Below are positions 49,464 through 62,877 of a stretch of 64,000 nt of DNA, piece by piece. This DNA comes from Panorpa germanica (taxonomy: Eukaryota > Arthropoda > Insecta > Mecoptera > Panorpidae). Every line of letters starts with the position of its first letter. Within the stretch, counting starts at the first letter, position 1. The translations under genes and the position numbers were made by a program. Location: positions 4,960,001 to 5,024,000 of the forward strand of contig OY783212.1 of the NCBI GenBank assembly GCA_963678705.1, written 5' to 3'. The notes below the pieces were generated by a model, which had not been told where the DNA came from, made no database searches, and saw only the letters and a program-made list of their open reading frames with translations.

Positions 49464-52046
49464 TAAATTCTTAATATAAGAAGCAATAGAGAAACATATA
49501 TATTTTTTAATAATTGGTTTGAAGAATATCTTCTTCTGTATTTTTCTTAGGGAACTGCAGTCAATAACAGTAAGTCAATTCAAATAATATAATGGTAATA
49601 ATTCTTCTTTATCGGACCTGTAATTCCCTTCAACTTAATATTTATGTCCGTTTTCTAAATCCATCTGATCGAGATGTAATCTGAAAATAACATATTAATT
49701 TACTGAACGATCGTCCACTGCGTGTAGTAGCACTGTTCACGAAGTTGTCGTACCGTACATCGTATAAACTAGTGGCGTTCCACAACGAAGACGTTATTAG
49801 CATTAACTTACAAAGGAACTGTCAAATATAATTTTAGAACATAAATTAATTAAGATTTATCAGATTTAATTAAGTCTGAAGCATTTTAAAACACAGAAAT
49901 ATTTAAAATGCATCCCACTGAAATTCCATCAAATCAGAATGCTTGAAAATGACATTGCCCACTCGTTCGTATGGATGGTAATGTGCGAAAATAATTATCC
50001 TATATGTTTGTGTATATAAATAATAAGAAAATGAATATAATTTGCATGTCTAGCTTGGAATGGATCTGTAGATTAATTTGACATTGAAAATGAACGGCTG
50101 TTTTATTTAATCTTATTCAATTATGTCCTTTATATCACATTTAAGACGAATTTTACTTTAGTACATTTAAATTTATAAAGTTTGGTTATGTAAAATCACC
50201 GTGAGTTTCTGAAACATCTCGCCGGTTGTCGTGCAGTTCGTTTATATATTTCAAACTGTTTCGAACCCGAACTCTATGAATTATAACATGAAAATGGAAC
50301 TAAGCAAGATGGTAAAGTCTTTTTCATTTTGACAAAATTCACAAATTTGAAAATTTTACCAAGTATTCTTTAAATATTATTTTATCATGTAGTAATTATA
50401 GATTACATATTAACTGTGTTGTCAAAAAACATAATCGAAAATATGCTTCTTTTGTATCAATTGACTTATCTGACCTGGTTCAAAGAATCTTAGTCCAAAA
50501 TATTAATGAAACCCTGAACCTTTGTTGTTTTTGAAAGAATATAGTTCTTTAATATTAATTTTTTTCGTTTTAATATTTGCAAAAAAATAATATAATAATT
50601 TAAATACGGAAATATTATATTATTTCTATCTTTCTCATTGCGTATTATTTCGCACTCTCCCACTAATTGACTCACCACTTCTACCGTGTTTACCTTCCTT
50701 CCAGCTGATGTACTTATTTTGCCAGTAACGGTCGTACGACATTTAAATCATTTTGCCCTAGGCGTCTATTTCGCGTTTACGGTACTTTGTTTATTTTATA
50801 TAATTAAAGTTTAAATAAATGTTCGTTAGTTATCTTATTTATGATTTCTTTTATTTGTGTTATGCAAAAGAAAAAAAATATTGTAATAATAAAACAGACG
50901 TAGAAAAGTTCAAGATGATGTTACTTAACAAAAAAACACTCCAATTAATTGGCCATCTGTTTTTAGAAGAATGAACTACTTTTGCAAACTTTTTTTTATA
51001 CTTTTTGACCCTTGTGACCTTTTAAATAATAGTTATGCTCACTTATTTTTGAATATTATTTGTACTTGACTAGTACTCTTTTATCGAGAAAACACAAATT
51101 TACGCATTTAAGCAGTGTTATTCTATTGCTACTATTGCTATTGTTTCCCTTCTTATATTATTAAAATGAATTTAGAACCCGTATACATATTAATTTTCAT
51201 AGCAAACAGTGCATTTTAATTGATTAATAGATTCCTGCAAAATTATATTAATTTTACTAAATTCAAAACTATTCATAATATTATCGTGTATTAAATTTGT
51301 AGTAAATAATCTTGTATCCAGCAAAATTAAAATAATTAGATTTCTGTGGTTTCCGTTTAAATTAGAATAATTATTAACATCGAAAATTAATATAAGAAAG
51401 CGAAACTATTGACTTACTCGTACCTAGTCCTACAACTTTCAGCGGAACAAAGCCGGTTTACTGAAAATACAAGAATTAAAAATGAACTTGTCGTTGTCGA
51501 AAACAAAAGTAAAATTGAAGGAAATGCTTCAAACTTTCTAATTTGAATAAAATTAGCTCGATAGACGTTAAAGAAACAACATCCACAGAATTCGTAATGA
51601 GAACTAAAAGAATATTCCCATCTCTCAAAGTACAACGAAACTAACCTTGCTTAGGAATGTTTTAATTTGCTAAGCAGCATTATTGATTCATCCTTAGGAC
51701 TGTGCTACCAATATTAATTCGTCAACACTCGATACTTGCTTTATCGTTAAAATAATAAACATTCTTATATTCATAAGAGCACATCTTTTTTTTTGCCATG
51801 TACCAATATGCCATTTACCAATACACTTGCAAAATTCTATTTAATTTCAGTAATAAAAAAACACAAAGTTTAATAACAAGTACCGTCGAATGAATTTTAA
51901 TATGAGCGCATATTTTCTATATTACCATATCAGATACCAGATGCTCTCAAAGTTTGGTTTATTGTACATTTGTAACCAAGAACGATGAATTCGACGGCTT
52001 TGTTCTTGTGAAAATTGTCATCCATAGCTTTGGTAATATGCTATTA

Positions 52047-52340
52047 TGCGGGTTTCACACCATTTTAGTGTTTTCCTGTGTGTCCCATAATAATTATAAA
52101 TATGATAAACAACAACTGACAAGCGCAAATGTTCGTAAAAAACAAAAGTGCGTGTTCAAATCAAGCAGACTAAAAAAGAACAACAATCGTGTTCGGAATG
52201 TGTTTTGTTTACTGAAACGGAAACAAAAGACAAAAATGTTTTAAGAACTGTCTCTTTGGTGTAAACATTGGTCTTTTTGTTCAGAAAAACAAGTTTTTGT
52301 TTGTATTTTGTTGAACTGTCTCTCTAGTGTGAAACCGGCA
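52047..52340. mobile_element. MITE with TGCSGGTTTCACACC ends, TTA target duplication
   Basis: The 294-bp element starts TGCGGGTTTCACACC, ends GTGTGAAACCGGCA, and is flanked by TTA on both sides (52044-52046 and 52341-52343). It is the internally deleted, inverted relative of 56524-56961, sharing the AACAACTGACAAGCGCAAATG stretch. A 3-bp TTA duplication fits PIF/Harbinger-type elements. ORFs such as 51954-52244 are repeat shadows. Confidence 0.65.
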
Positions 52341-52343
52341 TTA

Positions 52344-54886
52344 CGCATAACTTCAACTTTGATCGTTCTTAGGTACCGATTTTATCCAATGAGGTCTTGT
52401 AATAAGAATTCAATTAACTTCTAAATGTGGAGAGAGTGCAAAGAAGGATCATATCATGCGAAATTTTATAATCCAAGGAAATGATATAATAAATTTTAGC
52501 ATCAATAACAGAAGAATACTAATGTTAACTCTAAGAATACTCCCAGTTCAACATTTAGAGCTATAAACATCAATTTATGCTGATGATGCAATGGATTTGA
52601 ATATGTGGATCTGGGTATTAATCGAGTATATTAATAGTAGTATTACTTGTTAGCAATATTTCACTCTAAGACTTCCAGTACAAGTCCAGACCTGCTTCAG
52701 TCTTATCAAAGAAAATAAACAATCCCTAGATGTCTAGTGTATGTATTTATGAGATCTAGAGGGTTTGCTTGAACGTTCTCTGAACCGTGACTCTGAGAGA
52801 ATGATATAACCTGATACCGTGTACCTTTGAAAAGGGTACAGACCTTTACATCTTGTCCAAGACACTTCCATCACATTCATCATATTACAGTCAATATAGT
52901 TACATCTAGTCTTGCACTGTATACACTTACTATATGTGTTTATAAATAAGCAGCTTACATAAGATAAAGCAAATGAAACGACGATTGATGATGGAAGCTA
53001 TGTTAATATCAACAGATTGAGAAACTCGTGGCAACGGTTAATATGATATACAACACCAACGAACGACCGAAGTGACAGATATGACATGCCACACATTCAA
53101 CACATACTCTGCGTTCGAATCCTGAGTCTTCTATCTGCAACTCTGCGAATATGTTAAGGACAAGGCTATACATGTGTACCAACAGCCAAGCCCCAACACC
53201 ATTACCAACATGAGCCTGTCCAGACCCGTGTGAACATGTCCCCAAGCAATATTGTTCAACAAAATTATAATATCTTAGGTTAGGTTTGTAATGTCTCCCG
53301 GACAAGTCCCAAGTCACCAGTTTCAAGACTGTCAAGTGCCACTAGAGAAAATTGGGATTTAAGTGGCAAGCCTGGTGATCACTTCGTATTCTTTCTACAG
53401 TAGCGGTTGAGACGTTATAAGATTAGGGACAAAATGAAGTTACAGAAAGAAATTCGGTTGTTAAATTATTTTTAATTAGTCATTGTATTATAAAAGATAT
53501 TTACAATTAAAAATGTAATTCAAAGAGACAAAAACTAAAAAAGTTATTAACAAATATACATGGATATGTCCCCGGAGGACATTTTAATTAAATGAATATG
53601 ATTTTATCATCAAAAACATAGAAAAGAAATAAATCGAATAAATACAAGATGCCCCTGCATACATTTTTCTCCTATTTTACTTCTCTCTTACGTTTTATTT
53701 ATTAAACAGAATGTGTGGACGCTTACCATAAGCAGAGATTCTCATCACTACATCTTCAGTTATATCCAAAATTTCTTATAACAATTATTTGACCATATTC
53801 ATTTAAATATAACGTTCTGATGAACAACAAAAGGAAACGCCACTGCCACACACGAGAGTATTCAAATACTTAAATTAAAGAGTCACTCAAAACATCAGTC
53901 AAGTGTGTCCATTTTTTACAAGTCAATTTATAGGGATAGGTCTGTATGTAATTGATATGCAGAGATTATTTTACTCGGAATTAGACCGTGTATATTTTTC
54001 TGTTGAAGAGATTAAAGCTAATCTGCATAATCCGAATTCACGTACTAGAGATGTCTATCAATTCAAAGAAAGTACTTGTACTTCTTGAATAAATTACATT
54101 TTTATTTTACAAATGTACCTACTTAGGTAAAAATTCCGCTAATCGAAATTTCTTGTATATTTGGTTCATTTTCATTTTGGGAATAAGGGGCCATCCATTA
54201 ATCCAGTATTCAGACTGCTCTATGAAATATTAATTTTTTATATTGTGATAGGACAGAGATAGGAAGAGTGCAGCAGTGTTGAAATATACAACGATGACAT
54301 TAGCAGACTTAAAAAATGACGTATTATTTCCAGAACTGCATTTTTCAATTATCTTATAAACAATTTTATATATAGTGCAATTTAATAGAATATAAAACTA
54401 AAGAAATAATTCTATTGTTAAAGCCAAAAGGCAACTCGATACGATTTCTTCTTCTTCTTAGTAGTTAGTTAACAAACACAAGAAATTTAAAGAATTCGTA
54501 TTGATTTTAAAATTCATTGTTAGCTATGTTGGACCTATGTCGTTGTTCTATTCTTGGAACGTATCTATTCAAATGTCAATATTACCTTATTGTTTTTTTT
54601 TACTATTCAATTATTTTCTTAAATTAGAAAGGCTTATATTTTGTTATAAAATGTATTTTTTTTATTATTTAACGTAACAATATAATGTAACAACTTTCAA
54701 GGTTTTCACTATAATAGAGTTTCTGTAACCAGTGTCGCACATAATTTCAAAATAACCCGGAAGGAAAATTTGAAGCCCTTTGTCCTAAATGGTAATCTAA
54801 TGAACTGTAAATTATAGAAATAATGGGGCGGAATGTAATGTAGAATAACACTCAAAGGTTAAAAAATATGCTTTCTAAAAACTATA
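52344..54886. other. Intronic DNA, no gene seen
   Basis: The 108-codon - strand frame at 53009-53335 is the longest here. It has no recognised family, signal peptide or conserved motif. Confidence 0.4.
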
Positions 54887-54894
54887 AAATCTAT

Positions 54895-55279
54895 CAGGGA
54901 CGGCCTTAGCCATTGCGAGGCTCCGGGCAGCAGATCTTAGCGAAGCCCCGGGCGACAGAACTTTGCGAGGCATTTGTTCTTTGTATAATTTATGTAAATT
55001 TTAAGTAAGTATTTTTGATGATAATAGAAGAGAAAGAAAATTTTATATTGAAAGTGTTATAAAAGTTAACAAGCACAAAGACGACAAATATTTTTTAATG
55101 ATAAACTAAGGTACATGAATACCTGAAAAGATATACGCAGTGATTCTAGTGGGAAACTAAAGAGCGAGGCGTGAGATTCAGATATATATATAGTAATGAA
55201 TTTTTCTACTTGGGTTGTTGCGCGAGAATGCGAGACCCCGGGCGGTTGCCTCGCTTGCCACCCCCTAAGGCCGCTCCTG
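54895..55279. mobile_element. Non-autonomous hAT-type element, copy 3
   Basis: The 385-bp copy starts CAGGGACGGCCTTAGCC and ends CCTAAGGCCGCTCCTG. Flanks aaatctat and taatctgt match at 6 of 8 positions, a decayed 8-bp duplication. It lacks the TTAA-element insertion seen in copy 1. Near its left end GAGGC-CCGGGC-CAGA units are tandemly repeated. Confidence 0.8.
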
Positions 55280-55287
55280 TAATCTGT

Positions 55288-56520
55288 ATGAAAATTTCTT
55301 CTAAAATAATATAGAGACTGGCTGAAATTGTTTAGCTCTTAAAAACAATTTTTCCGTTTACAATTTGGAATGTTGAACAGTTGATTTTTGTATCTGCATT
55401 CTTCTTTACATTAAGGCTAGCCCTATACTGTGCTTAAGGTATCATAATAAAGTATATTATAATAAGTAAATTTAATTTAAGTTGAATCTGATGCTCAGAG
55501 CGTATACTTTATGTCTCTGTTCCTAAGTTCGACACTGGTGGTACCATACTATATCAATATGTAGTTTTTTCCTTCTTTTGTTTTTAATGTGTCCTACAGG
55601 TTGTGTAACAGCGGTATTGTGATAACCTGGTAAAGTTTATTAGTTAATTACTAGGTTAACGAATTGAAAAAAATCATTATTTATACCCGGAGGTGTTGTG
55701 CTATTATATTAATTGAAGTTTCATGTTGTTTACTGCCTCATAAATCTCTCAAACAAACTTCATTCGTAAGATGTAGTAACTAACCAACTTGGAAACTGTT
55801 TCTACTGTGGTTGCGGAGTCGGAGCGTTTGAGGAAACGTGGTGGTGTGGTCAGCTACTTTAAGATTGGGTTGGGTTGCTTTGATTTACTTTAAGGAGCTT
55901 TATTAGCCCTTCAAAATCTTCTTTGGTATTCACCTTTGAATTATGATGAATCATTTATTTAAACAATTTTTAGTTGTTGGCACCTGAAGTCGCTAACTAT
56001 TTAATATTAAAGCTAGATATTATCAATAAACCTTTTACCTTTTTTGGAAGCTAAGTACCCAGAACCATTGGCGAATTGGGAAAATATCCATTTCTTTGCA
56101 AAGGGTGGCAATTAGGTTAACTGACACTCTGGATCATTGTTTGTTTATTCCAAGTTAAAAAGTTGTTAAAACCAAGTTATTAACTCCCAATGTTATCCAT
56201 TCTTTTTTAATGACAGTTATATGTGCGTCACCTGTCGCCTGTCGCCTGTCAGTGCTTTTGACACACATTACAGTTCTTTCACGATATTAATGGCGTCCTG
56301 CACTTGGCATGCGTCATTTACTTCTATTAATAACCATGTATGTTACTAGAAAATTCAAATTATTGAAAAAATGTAATACATACTACAGAGTACATTATGG
56401 TAAACATCCACATATCCGCACGAGTCGCATCATGCGTGGAAGAGAAGGGATGCGGAGCGGAAGGTCATACAAATGTGTTATCGTCAGTTTTGCCAACGAT
56501 GTTTCTTCCAAGAGAAACTG
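55288..56520. other. Intronic DNA, no gene seen
   Basis: Overlapping + strand frames at 56309-56720 run into the adjacent MITE and are not gene-like. A CACCTGTCGCCTGTCGCCTGTC triplicate occurs near 56228. Confidence 0.4.
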
Positions 56521-56523
56521 TTA

Positions 56524-56961
56524 TGCCGGTTTCACACCAGAGAGACAGTTCAATAAAACACAAACTAAAACATGTTTTTCTGAATAAAAACAGCAATGTT
56601 TACACCAAAGAGACAGTTCTTAAAACATTTTTATCTTTTGTTGCTGTTTTAGTAAACAAAACACATTCCCATCTGAAGTCGCTAAGATCAAAGGAAAACA
56701 CGTTTGTTGTTGATTTTTAGTCTGCTTGGTTTGAATACGCAGTTTTGTTTTTTTGTGAACATTTGCGCTTGTCAGTTGTTGTTTATCATGTTTATAATTT
56801 TTATGGGGCACACAGAAAAACACTAAAAACAAAACCAGTCTGTTCAGTGTGAACATTTTACCTTACATAGAACTGTTTTAAAATAAAACAACACATGATT
56901 TTGTTTTGTTTTTTGACAACGATACTCTTTTCAAAACTGTTTGTCTGGTGTGAAACCGGCA
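56524..56961. mobile_element. MITE with TGCCGGTTTCACACC ends, long copy
   Basis: The 438-bp element starts TGCCGGTTTCACACCAGAGA and ends with the inverted GTCTGGTGTGAAACCGGCA. TTA precedes the left end and TAA follows the right, so the duplication is either TA or a mutated TTA. It contains internal repeats of the end motif (ACACCAAAGAGACAGTTCTTA at 56601). It shares its second half, inverted, with 52047-52340. Confidence 0.65.
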
Positions 56962-56964
56962 TAA

Positions 56965-58433
56965 TAATGTGTAGTAATGACGTCATTTGCATAGTCTCAG
57001 CCATGGATAGCCCTTCCTTCAATGTTTGATACGATAAATCCAATACGTCTCGCGCGAGTAGTACGGATCTGTAAACGCTTACCTTAAAGAAGTATTTATT
57101 TATCTTCCGGAATATGTTTCTTTACTACTACCTTGATGGGAACATTCCAGCGTCGCCATCACTCTTGGATCAGTAGCTAATCAAAATCACATTACCCACT
57201 TGCTTACTTATACTTATATGTAGTATTCTTCTATCAACATTTCCAATTATATCAGAATGGCATCGTAGGCTATCTGCTATCGAATTATCCGCTCCAATAC
57301 CTTTATGGATCACGATTCACACTCTGAGACCAAAAGAAAGGTCTCTATTTATTTTCCACTTCTAAAACAAATAACAAGAATTCTTTTGGGAATTTTATGT
57401 TGAATATAAAAATGACAATATTCATCAGTGGATATAGTTTGAGTTAGGGTGCTTTCCGTAACACAGTGCTCCCCAAATTTCATCTCAGCCTTCAATACAC
57501 TTCTCAATATTGGCTCAATTTAAAATTTAAATTGCCCAAAATCCCCAAAAAGTCATGCTAATCTATGTTGGACAAGTCGTTGTTTCTACTTGTAAATGTT
57601 AAAAGCTAAATTTAATTACATATTCACTATACTACTATTATTTTTTTTTATTATGCTATACATTCAAAAAGTGAAATACTTCATTACAAATACTAAAGTA
57701 TAAAGTAGAGTTTATGCGGTTATTTCAACCACTGCACAAAAGTCCTAAGTACATTTCATCCACAATTAATTTGCGTTTGTAAATCTAATTGGATGCTAGT
57801 CTATTCCGTGCAGAAGCCGTTCTAAGCCGTTTAGTTATTCAGACTTCGTGCACCGCATTTCACTTTGCGAACATTCTGGTTTACAATTTACACCGGCTTC
57901 ATTTTTGGGAGGTGCTGCCTAATGGAAGGCAATGAGGAAGAGAGAGAGGGTTTTACATTGTATTCTTATTGAAGTCACTGAGCGCTTTATATTTAATACC
58001 ATATAATCCAATAAGAAACTTAAACACAACCAAAATTTACAGCGAGTTGAAAGTTTGAAAGCTACAAAGGTAGGAGTACCCGTATCATATCAAATGATGT
58101 AGTTGACTGTTTGCGTGTTGATAGCGAAATCAATTTATAGCGTGTGCTGCATTTTAAAATTAAAATCGTGATACTATAATAAGGAGTATTATTCGTACAT
58201 AGTAGATCCTCTGTTGTCCATATACGGACAAAAATTAAAAAACGTTACACATATTAAAACTTAACTTGTTATTTGTACTTTAATTTAAATATTATTAATA
58301 CATATTTGAATTTTGCGCTGGGGGCCGTTCAATAATCTATCATTTTTATGGCGACTAGATCTTTAGATGGATGTCAGGTATCACTTGTATCTATAGATAT
58401 GTTAATTATTAAGATACTGTTAGTATATACAAC
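56965..58433. other. Intronic DNA, no gene seen
   Basis: AT-rich sequence without recognised coding segments. Confidence 0.4.
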
Positions 58434-58530
58434 CAGTGATGGATTTAGGATTAGGCCCGTGCATAGGGGCACCACTATTTGAGTAGCGATAAAATTATAA
58501 AGGCGACTATAATGGGCCTGTGAACCATAT
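58434..58530. repeat. Isolated hAT-like terminus
   Basis: CAGTGATGGATTTAGGATTAG followed by GCCCGTGCATAGGGGCACC is a typical insect hAT left end. The same opening is found at 34623. The right end appears to have been replaced by the LINE fragment that follows. Confidence 0.4.
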
Positions 58531-58584
58531 TGATAAAGTTGACTATCAGAACCTCAAATGTCCAATTATTTTTATTAAAAATAA

Positions 58585-58949
58585 AAAAACGTCGAAGATG
58601 AGCTAAGGAGAAGGGATAAGGAGATACAGCAACAGGAAAGAATGGAAAAAATTGAGAAGAGCAATTACAACACAAGATATAAAAGGATTTGGGAGAGAGA
58701 GATACCACATTACTTAAGAGAAAAAGACACAAAAAACATGAGAAGGATTGCCCGATTTAGATTGGAAAACGAAGAAAAAGGAAATAGATACTGGGCACAC
58801 TGGAGCACATTAAGTTTTCTTGTCAGAAAAAAGTAATGAGCGAGAAGAATATTGTGCAGTTATTAAAGGGAGGCAGTGAAGGGAAGAGATGGATGGCGGA
58901 AATAGAGAAAAGGAACAAGGAAGAAAAAGTAACGCCAGAGCAAAAGTGA
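58585..58949 (+). pseudogene. LINE ORF2 C-terminal fragment, frameshifted
   Basis: A frame from 58585 to 58836 encodes a charged helix, then SNYNTRYKRIW, IPHYL and IARFRLENEEKGNRYW. The last is the conserved block (IARFRCGNEE..NRYW) that precedes the C-terminal CCHC finger of arthropod LINE ORF2. The finger itself is deleted. A second frame at 58848-58949 (offset by two bases) gives LLKGGSEGKRWMAEIEKR, matching the extreme C-terminal tail of such proteins. The surrounding sequence to about 59090 is purine-rich, consistent with more decayed ORF2/3' UTR. No poly-A was seen. Confidence 0.65.
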
Positions 58950-59099
58950 TTTTAATCTGAAGTGACAAAGAGATGAAGAGACAAAGAAGACAAGAGGTGA
59001 GGAAACGGTGAGAATGAAGGAGGACTAGAAAAAATGAAGGGAGAGGGTCAAGAGAAGAAGAAGCAGAAAAGTACTTTTGGAAATAGAAAGGTCTAGAAT

Positions 59100-61504
59100 A
59101 GTTTTAAGTTTAATTTCAAGTTGAAGTTCTATGCAATCTATTAAGAATGTAGATTGTAAAGCCAAAAAGCTGTATCTTAAATTTTATCTAGATACAGTTA
59201 TAACTTTATTCGTATCTAGACCATTCCAATCCAGACCGATAAAAAGAGTTGCCTGAAGTAAAAATATTCAATAACTTTTGTTCCACAAATTATTAATTTA
59301 AAGGTTAACGGTTGTTGTTATATGCATGAACAATTATTTGCTACATAAAATGCTCTAGGTTCAGTTTGAACTTTCTCATAAAAGTTCAACAACAACGCTT
59401 AAACTCTTGAACTTGAATTGGTTAACAACTTAATATACGAGTGTATTTATTTGTGTATATTTAATCAATTACTTCAATTATTCTATCACAATTACTTGTA
59501 AAATAAATTGAATGTAATTGAATTAATCAAGTATATTTATCTTGAAGATTTCGTTGTATATTTTACACCATTTTTTTTTCATTTCAATTGACTTGTGGGA
59601 TCCAATATAACAGACTTATTACATTAATAACGGTAGTCTCATATATCATCTGGTAATATGCAAATTAATATTTTTATATGTCAGTTGTACTATGGCAATG
59701 CTCTACATATACATATATGTCTAGTATTTGATTAATACATTCATTAAAGACTTATAGATGCAGATCTCTTATCTTAGTAGCTCTTATTTTATTGTATACC
59801 TTACCAGTTGTACATGTTTATTAATCTATAAATACCGCTTCTAGATACACTTGCTTCATTAGCTGCGTATTCATACACACAAACGTGTTCATACCTGTTT
59901 GTATCCGTTATTAAAATGACATACATTTATTATTTTACGCTAGGTATTTAAATAGGCATAATTTCATATGCTTAGTTATAATATGAAGGGTGTATCAGTA
60001 AGAGGTGACTGTTTTATTTTTTGAATAGAACGTAAAATACCGTTAATATTTATGATCTTTTTTATGTGTTGTAAAGCTTATGGATGGGAATTTCTTATGG
60101 AATATAACATTTTTCATTTATCCAAGTATTAAGTTCAGTTTTCGGATGGAGAACTGGTGCATTGTCAAATACAGCGTTATTACCATATCTGCTTCGAAGC
60201 ATCGTAAATCGTCCACCCTCGCTAGTTTAATAGCTCTTCACCAATCTACATATATGATATTGAATAAAGTTTCAAAAATATATATTTACGTAATCTTTTA
60301 TACTTAATATCAGAATATACTTTTTCCTACTCAACTACTCCTATCATAATTTAATTCCTCTCAAAATTTTTTTTTCAAACAAATAGATTTTATTTCTGTT
60401 TAACTTTGTTTTTTCTACTTTGCATTAGAATGTGTACAAAAAAAGTTTGAAAGATTTTATTACAAAGATTTTAGCAGCGCAGTCGCCAGTTACATTAAAA
60501 TTATTGACCTACTTAAAAAAACTAATAACATTTTTATTAATAAATAAAAACAAATAAAAATATCAATAAATTAACTGTAACTTATTATTTTAAGAAGAAT
60601 AATAATTAAAGCCATATAGAATTCTGAAACAGTCCGCCAGATGGCTTTAAGACATTCAGGCGTCTGTTGAGTTAAAAGCAGGCTCAATAAATACTCGAGC
60701 TATTGCAAAAATAAGTACTTATTAAGTGAACGTCTCTAGGAGGCAATATATGTCCACGGTGAACCGCAGAGGTGAGCTTAGACTTTGATGGCTGTCGTTG
60801 GTTTATTAAGGAGGCTCGGGGAAACCACGTATTCAAGGATATGTTTAAGAAGTTTTGAGCTGCGGGTTTAATGTGACAACAACTGAAATCAGCATGCAAG
60901 CAATCCCGCTTAAGGACTTTCATTTTTCTTACGATCATCTTGAAAATTTAAATATATATATATATTTATCCTTTATACGTAGATAGATTTTCGATACTCC
61001 TTGCACTACACCAATCTACGTTGGAAGGATGTTTTCTGATGACACAGTTTTGAAATAGTTAGAATTATCATAAAATATGTTAATTGTTGCCCTGCAAAGA
61101 AGATTACAGCAAGAGGTATTCGTTTTTTAATTTATCGTTTTCTATTTTGTTTGTTTTACACATTTTCTGTAGCTGGAGCACGACTGCCCTTTGTTAAGGT
61201 TTAAAAAATTCTTTAGACGCCCCTTTTTAGACTAGAGATACGCTGCGAAAGAAAATCCTTTACAAATATCTGCAAACTTGTATCAATCTGCAGATTTTTC
61301 TATGTGACTTTAAACTAGCATATGATTCAATGTATTACAGAATTACGGATTTATTTCTGTGATGTTCTTTTTCGTAGCCTTAGTTTTAAGAAAAGTACTT
61401 TTGTTTTTCTCTGGCTACTTCACAAACCATTTCAAAATAAAATACTATTATATAACACATGGGCGGTATATATAACACGGTATTTTTTGCCATCAAGAAG
61501 CAGT
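59100..61504. other. Intronic DNA, no gene seen
   Basis: A GC-richer patch at 60630-60920 carries an 84-codon - strand frame without recognised family. The rest is AT-rich. Confidence 0.4.
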
Positions 61505-61695
61505 GTAAAATTAAAACACGAAATTGCTTTTAATCCATTGTTTTGAAAATAAGAAAAGTAGCGTCATTCTTAGCACAATAACTCACAAACTACTGAATAG
61601 AATATCATGAAATTTTAACAGCTGTCTTTTGAAGGTTAGTATTAACTGAAAAAAAGGTGACTGCAATAAAACTAGCGCCATCTATGTGTTATGCC
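61505..61695. repeat. Unclassified interspersed repeat (GCCATCTAT family), copy 3
   Basis: Shared anchors with the 42070 copy are CCATTGTTTTGAAAAT, AAGTAGCGTCA, ATATCATGAAA, and finally GCGCCATCTATGTG. It is more diverged than the other two copies. Confidence 0.45.
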
Positions 61696-62874
61696 CGGGA
61701 CTTTTCAGCCCATGTGCTACATAGCTAAGTACCGAGGCCTCTTAATGTTGAAACAGCGTTAGTCCTATCTTGTGATGAACATGAACTCCGCGATTCCAAC
61801 AAAATATTTAGATACGTTGCATCAGCGTTGTAATAAATAAATACCATTATTTATTGATGATTTTGCACGTAGAGTTCAATATATACAAACAATTAATTGC
61901 AGCTTATGTATGGAATGGTTGGATATTTATTATAACTAAAGTTGCGAAATAATGATAATTATAATTACCACGTATTCGGTATTTATTTTAATACGCGAAA
62001 AGATAAAAATTAATTACTGTTAATAAGCAATAGATGTCTCTACTATACTGTAACCATATCCGTTAATTTTTATTTCGCAACTGGTTCCACTATGTACCGT
62101 TAAAGGTCGCAGTGCAGCGCTGCGCGTATTTGCAATATTTTAACACTCTTTAATTTGTTGCTAATTAAATTTTACACTTTAATATTCTTCATGTCAAAAG
62201 GATTACATAATGAATGTTTATAAACAATGTTTATTTATGTTCTTAATGAAGCTGGAATGTTAATAAAGCAGAAACAGGAGCTATAATGAAAACAAGGATA
62301 ACACAACAGTGCGTTCCACTTCCACCGACACCTATTCATGGTGAGGGGTGACATAGACGGGGCGGGACGGGGTATGGGAAGCGTCGTAATGATTAATTAT
62401 ATTTTGACACTAATAAATGTTTGGATTACGAGTTATTGAATCCGAGCCATTAACGTTTCAACCAGATACTAAACCAGGTTGTAAATATAGAATATGAATT
62501 TATTAGGAATATAAATAATCATAAATCTTAATTTATGCAACTTCTGTCATAGAAACGGTATGATTAATATACTTTTATAGTTTTTCTAAGTTATTTGCAA
62601 AGTGCGTCTGTTAGCATTAGACGATTTTTCAAAGAACTATTTCTAAGAAAAAACTTTTAACTTAACCCTTCAAGTTAAATTATCAGTCTACTTTAAGAAA
62701 TGAGCAAAATAAGTCTCATGCCTTGTGGTGGACATAAGTGACCTACTTTAGAACAAATAGCCTTTGTAAAATCAGGTGCTTATATTATATATATTTCCTA
62801 TAATAACCTATATAACCTTTTAGCATCTCAATCTATTTTACGTAACGATAAACTGTCTATGTTTTCTTGCTGCC
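61696..62874. other. Intronic DNA, no gene seen
   Basis: A GACGGGGCGGGACGGGG patch occurs near 62360. Nothing coding was recognised. Confidence 0.4.
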
Positions 62875-62877
62875 TTA

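Larger units (their letters stand above)
45856..52043. other. Intronic DNA with scattered repeat fragments, no gene seen
   Basis: No exon was recognised in 6.2 kb. Two weak repeats inside it are listed separately. A tRNA-like GGGGTTCGAACCTGCGG at 45960 lacks a pairing T stem. Confidence 0.4.

Noticed and set aside
53009-53335. 108-codon - strand ORF
   Set aside because: There is no recognisable domain, no codon-use difference and no splice context. An ORF of this length is expected by chance in 64 kb.
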